Shown in pieces: positions 59,196 through 64,000 of a stretch of 64,000 nucleotides of DNA (position 1 is its first letter; each line of letters starts with the position of its first letter). This DNA is from Mansonella perstans (taxonomy: Eukaryota > Nematoda > Chromadorea > Rhabditida > Onchocercidae), in NCBI GenBank assembly GCA_037074765.1, contig JBAMDO010000060.1, positions 1-64,000 on the forward strand, read 5' to 3'. The notes under the pieces were generated by a model. It worked only from the letters and a program-made list of their open reading frames with translations, did no database searches and had not been told where the DNA came from. The translations under genes were made by a program, and so were the position numbers.

Positions 59196-60345
59196 ACAAG
59201 GATAGATTATTTTATAATTGATGAAGTGATTGAAGATTGAATTAAGGACAATATACCTTGGTTAGAAATATGAAAAATGAAGAACGAATAAAAATGCCCA
59301 CATAGATAATTGAAGAAAATAGATAGATAGGTCATTCAAAAAATATACTAAAAATATGAATCGTACGTGACAAAGGCTTTTTTCATCGATGAAGTATAAT
59401 AAAATAATGTCATTGTAGATACCAATTGATATGCAATTACATTTTAATGTTTTACTACTTTTGCTCACATTAACGATCTCATTTTTACAAGTAGGCTATG
59501 TTATCGTTGAAGAAAGAGAGAAAGAGAAAGATTATTTATTATATATGCAAACAAATTAGAAAGACACGTGTATATATGTGCATATTTTATTATTCTAGTA
59601 AAATATGAGAATTCAGGTCAAAGTGGTAATCACTTTTTGACCTTCATTTATCTCATGTTCATCGAGTGACACAAATTTTACGAGTGCATATGAAAATAGA
59701 AATTTACAGTAGCAAATTCATAATCATTGGATATATTAACTATAGCATTGATTAATTCAATCATTTATAAAATTTCATCGGTCAATTAATTTTAGCTTTT
59801 TCTATTGATAATAATTTTTATATGATAAGAATTTTTATGATAAAAATAATTATTTGAATTACTATTCAATTATAGAATAATATTCATATTTTACATGATT
59901 AAATTACTTTATAATATGCTAACAGAAAGTTCTTATCATTAATATATCAGTAATATGTTGTTAATATATCAGTGTGATAGATGTTGAATAAAATGAAAGA
60001 AGATATCTACTCTTTTGATTATAAACTATTGTTGGTTTACATCATATACTTATTCGATCAAAAAATAAAAGATTTAAATTAAAGTTTAGGAAGCTATTTT
60101 GATAACTTTTTCCAAGTTTTACATTTAAGAATGATTTTATTTGTTGAAGAATTTCGATTATTGTAAACGATATTTTTCTTTTTCATGCAGAAATCGAAAT
60201 TACTATTAAATTAAATCGGTATTGGTGACAAGTAACAGTGCTGTCATTTTGATGCTTCTGTACTTTTATGCGTTTCCGCTCCATTCTTGGAAATATTCGG
60301 TCACATTTTTTCATTCATTTTTTTTTCTTCCAGAACTGATGTAAA
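59196..60345. other. Immediate upstream region of the CELF/ETR-1 gene
   Basis: AT-rich with a GAAAGAGAAAGAGAAAG purine tract (about 59510-59530). It ends in a strong T-rich acceptor (TTCTTCCAG at 60333) 12 bases before the ATG, a probable trans-splice or 5' UTR splice site. An in-frame TGA lies just upstream of the ATG. Confidence 0.5.
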
Positions 60346-63300
60346 ATGAGTAATCAACCGATGCAACAGTCCCAAGCATCATCGGCAAGAGAACCCGATC
60401 CAGATGCTATCAAAATGTTTGTTGGTCAGGTATGTAGTTAGCTTTCATAATTATTTTAAAAAAAATAAAGTTATCTAGATAAGATTTATGGGTACATTTT
60501 TTTTTTACTTTATAGCTAAAGTGTTATATTTAGAGTGTGGACAAAAATAAATCTCTTTGAGCAATGTTACTTTATTCTCTTTTTAATTAATTTTTGTTTA
60601 GATTCCACGTTCATGGGGTGAAGCAGAATGCAGAGAGTTATTTGAGCAATTTGGTTCTGTATGCCAGTTAAATGTTCTTCGTGATAAAGTAACACAAGCA
60701 AGTAGAGGTGAATTATGTTTTGTTTTTGTTTTTGTTTTTTTTTTTTTTTTAGTATAAATTAAGGTTTATTTTATTTTTTGATGTAGATTACACATTTTAT
60801 TGTAGGTTGCTGTTTTGTAACTTATTATAAACGAGCCGATGCAATAGCAGCGCAAGCAGCACTTCACAACATCCGTGTCTTACCACAAATGTACCATCCT
60901 GTTCAAATGAAACCTGCCGATATTGAAAATAGAAATGGTAATATATCCTCTTTTGAGTTTCTTATTCATTTTCTTCTCTTTCTGTTACTAGAGAGTTGTC
61001 TTTTACATCATAAATTTTTTCGAGCCTATTACATGTTTCAAGTAACTATTATCGGAAGTTCATCATTGAACTTCGGGCAAAAATGTTTAAGTGTATTTCG
61101 CACTTTTGTGCTTTAATATTTGCTCCTTATTTTTATGCAGTGGCAAGTATTCGCTGTGACGATTGAACCCAAAAATTGTGAAAATGTTTAGAGTTAAGTA
61201 TGTTTTTATATTTTTGTTCTCTGAAATTGATAATCTGTGTTTTATTGTAGAACGAAAATTATTTGTTGGTATGTTAAATAAGAAACTCACTGAAGAAGAT
61301 ATGCGTGAAATGTTTGCTCAGTTTGGACACATCGAAGACTGCACTGTTTTGAAGGATTCGGAAGGAAAAAGTCGAGGTACATCTATATTTTTTGTGATGT
61401 TGTGCACTTTTGTATGGTAAGAGCTAGAAAAAAAATAAGTGAAACGGTGTTTGAAATTCTTTTGAAACGGAACGATTTAGTAGAATGAAAGGCTTTAAAG
61501 AGAATTTGTGACTGGAGTTTAGTTTAATGAAATAATATCATGATCGGAGAAGTTACCATTAAAACCCTAGATCATGGAAATTATGTACTTGATATAGTTT
61601 GAGAATGTAGTGAAATAAAGGCTTTTTATATTGGGTTTCAATTTATATTGAACTGTCATCAAATAATGAAAATGTAAGAGATTAATAAGAGAGGTCTAAA
61701 TAAATTAGTAAGAGAGGTCTAAATCAGGTAGCTCTGCTAATTAGTTAATTCTTTTTGTGGCCTGTCTGCAGTAATTGTTGATTTTACACTGCTACTGACT
61801 ACTAAATTGGGTCTAAGGAAATGTAATATATGCAGCAACTGTGCGATATCAGAAAAGAGCAAATCTTGAACCTTCATGCATTTTGTAATCATTTATTGCA
61901 AATATTAGCCATGAAAGTCAGTGTATTACACATTATCGAGTATTTTGAGTAGAACGGTTTGAGAAAGAACGGATCATCCTCTTTTAGGAGGGTTACAAGG
62001 CTGCCTTTCAGAAGATACAGCTGTGTATGGCGATGTACTCTTATCATAGCTTGCTTTATGCAGTAAGATAGTCCTCGTGATTCTGATGATAAGTGTCATG
62101 TTGGTAGTGCAATAATAAGTTTGTAGACGAACTGCATGAATGTCCAAAGTGTTTGTTATCAGATTAGGTGATTACATTGTTTACTTGTGATTATGATTAC
62201 TTGTGGTAATGCTTCATTGTGATTATGTGTTCTGTGTCTCTAAAATAATTTGTGCATATAGATCTCAGAACGTTCGTTGATAATTTTTTGTTGATTACTG
62301 CTCTCAATTTACTACTGCTCCCAATTTAAAAGTTAAGTAATAACTGTTCTTTTTTCAAATTCAGTTTTTTTTTTCTCACGAAATCATCCGGATAGCTTCA
62401 GCTGTTATATTCATAATTGTTCTAGGCTTCTGGTATGGAGTTATAGTGGATTAAGGTTACTTGTGATTTCAAATAAGAAATGTTAGGACTGATTTCGTTC
62501 TTTTTTCATCCTTATTTCTCTGTTCCTTTTTTCATGTTGTCCTTGTCAAAAGTTGTTTGTTGAGCGTAACTTTTTGTTCCAGGCTGTGCCTTTGTGACGT
62601 TTGCTCATCGTTCCTGTGCGCAACAAGCAATCAAACAAGTGCATCTATCTCAAACCATGGAGGTACTCTGTCACTCACCTGTATATTTTTTTTTTCCGCA
62701 GTACGCTCCAATAAAGCATCGTATGCAGCTGAACTTACTGTGTACCACCAGCAGTCTATATTTTTCATTAATTGACAGTTTCTTTCTATTTTATTAGCAT
62801 CCATCATATATAGGTCTTAGTTTTTTTTTGCTTAAATCATATCATATGTGATTACATTTTGAAACATTACAATTTATGTTAGGTATTTGTTGCATTGACA
62901 GCATAATTTTTGAGTGTGAGATACATTACTATAACTTTTTATCACGTTATGAATATTTTCTGAATCCTAATGGGTCAAATCTATTCTGTTCAAACTTGAC
63001 GTCGGGATAAAATCCATCATTCTTTTTGTAGTATAGATCTGTGTCATTATCTGTAAAGATTGTGAATTTTCTATGTACTTAATACTTTTTTGCAAGGAAG
63101 TTAAATAGCATGTTGTTTGTGGTGAAGTCCTTTGATTGTTTATTATTTTAGTCGAGAAAGCATATTATCTGTTTTTTGCTATAAAAAAGAGAACTTTTGT
63201 TGCAAAAAAATTTTTCAAATGCTTACAGTGGAATCTTGTCATGAATTTTATAATTTACTGCGTCATAATATCTTTAGGGTTGTTCGAAACCTATCGTCGT

Positions 63301-63791
63301 GAAATTTGCTGATACCCAGAAGGAAAAAGATGCAAAAAAAAGTGGTGGAACACCAGTGGCAGCGACACCTTCGTTGCAGAATACAGTCAGTTTAGCCAAC
63401 ATGTTGCAACAGGTAAGATTTATGATAGAATTGTCTTTTTGATAAATAGAATTTTTTTCTAGTAAATTGACCTAGCTATAGTTATTGAAATTCATTAATT
63501 GCATTCCTTTACATTACATAACTTACATTCGCTCTGTGCCCTCATTTTGATTTATAATCATTTTGAAGAAAATCTTGTTTTTGAGAATTTTTAATCAAAT
63601 TATTCTGTCAGTTTTCTAGGTCTGTTCAAGACCCTATTCCATTATGCCCGCATGATTTTGTTTGTTGCAGTTACTGCAAACAGCACAGCCTAATAACAGT
63701 ACTAGTCCTGCTCTAGGAACTCAGTTGACTGCACTCGCAGCTCTGCTTCAGACAGCATCACAACCCAATGTTCTAAGTTTGCTTGGAAATG
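60346..63791 (+). CDS. etr-1: CELF-family RNA-binding protein (ETR-1/CELF1-2 homologue), 5' part
   Basis: RNA-binding protein that controls alternative splicing and mRNA stability or translation by binding GU-rich elements; in C. elegans ETR-1 acts in muscle. Exons seen: 60346-60429, 60602-60707, 60806-60937, 61251-61376, 62583-62662, 63278-63412, 63671-63791; the frame is open at the last donor and the gene continues beyond the window (about 261 aa seen of an expected 450-600). RRM1 has RNP2 MFVGQI and RNP1 [11 protein letters not shown]2 has RNP2 LFVGML and RNP1 GCAFVTFA. The linker after RRM2 ([18 protein letters not shown]) is diagnostic of CELF1/2 rather than other RRM families. The divergent linker is Gln/Ala/Leu-rich with repeated LLQTAQ/LLQTASQ. 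RRM3 lies outside the window. The CELF4-type UNC-75 is the alternative but fits less well. Confidence 0.94.
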
Positions 63792-64000
63792 GTATCTTTT
63801 TTCGATTTCTTTGCAAAATCTGTCAACTGGTGAAGTTACTAGAAAAACGTTATTAGCTCAAAATTCTGTGTTGATAGGAAACATGTAAATATAAAATATC
63901 GAATTAAATTTCTCATGATTTTGAATCGTGGGAATCATCATTAGGTTCTGGATATGTTAAGCAAAACAAGTAAACAGTGATTGTATTGTAGTATTATCTG
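63792..64000 (+). other. CELF gene intron, cut by the window end
   Basis: After the donor GTATCT at 63792 the sequence is non-coding intron to the right edge. No acceptor is identifiable within the remaining 209 bases. Confidence 0.7.

Overview
This window is nuclear DNA of a nematode, most likely a clade III (filarial-type) species. It is AT-rich. Genes are split into many small exons with GT...AG introns of about 100-700 bases and a T-rich ...TTTCAG acceptor. Several start codons sit 0-20 bases after such an acceptor, as expected for spliced-leader trans-splicing. The proteins match nematode and animal families (LET-418/Mi-2, CNT-1/ACAP, copine-domain, RNF11, TBC1D15, ClpP, VHA-9, PEX5, CELF/ETR-1). 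The species is an inference. Exon models were assembled by hand from reading frame, splice-site and phase agreement; they close in phase for ten of the eleven named genes, with one uncertain junction in the copine gene and one gene that runs off the right edge.

Layout, left to right: a degenerate 18-25 bp minisatellite (about 262-590); a 33-exon Mi-2/CHD4-type remodeller on + (1745-13250, about 1,848 aa); an ELP5 Elongator subunit on + (13953-16223); a BAR-PH-ArfGAP-ankyrin protein, CNT-1/ACAP, on + (17638-23057); a membrane-anchored copine/vWA protein on - (24353-30141); an RNF11-like RING-H2 protein on - (32527-33948); a TBC1D15/17-type Rab GAP on + (35439-40069); a gene-poor AT-rich gap with a perfect 16-bp inverted repeat (41238-41270); mitochondrial ClpP on - (43834-45412); V-ATPase subunit F on - (46614-47488); PEX5/PRX-5 on + (48634-52865); a 438-aa secreted orphan on + that may share an operon with PEX5 (53003-54319); a 2-5 kb repeat-rich stretch with three tandem arrays; and the 5' part of a CELF/ETR-1 RNA-binding protein on + that leaves the window (60346-63791 and beyond).

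These are mostly housekeeping genes with no shared pathway beyond a loose organelle/membrane-traffic theme (ArfGAP, RabGAP, V-ATPase, PEX5, ClpP). I found no new multi-gene system. The unusual material is in the DNA between and within the genes. Fragments of the PEX5 W-motif exon lie upstream of the real gene: one decayed direct copy, and three inverted 45-bp units whose period equals the 15-residue W-to-W spacing of the protein. Three introns in three different genes start with GC and share the same GCTAGT donor. A 54-bp array carries five TCACGTGA palindromes upstream of etr-1. A 30-bp x 19 minisatellite is open in several frames. ELP5 has a partial internal exon duplication.
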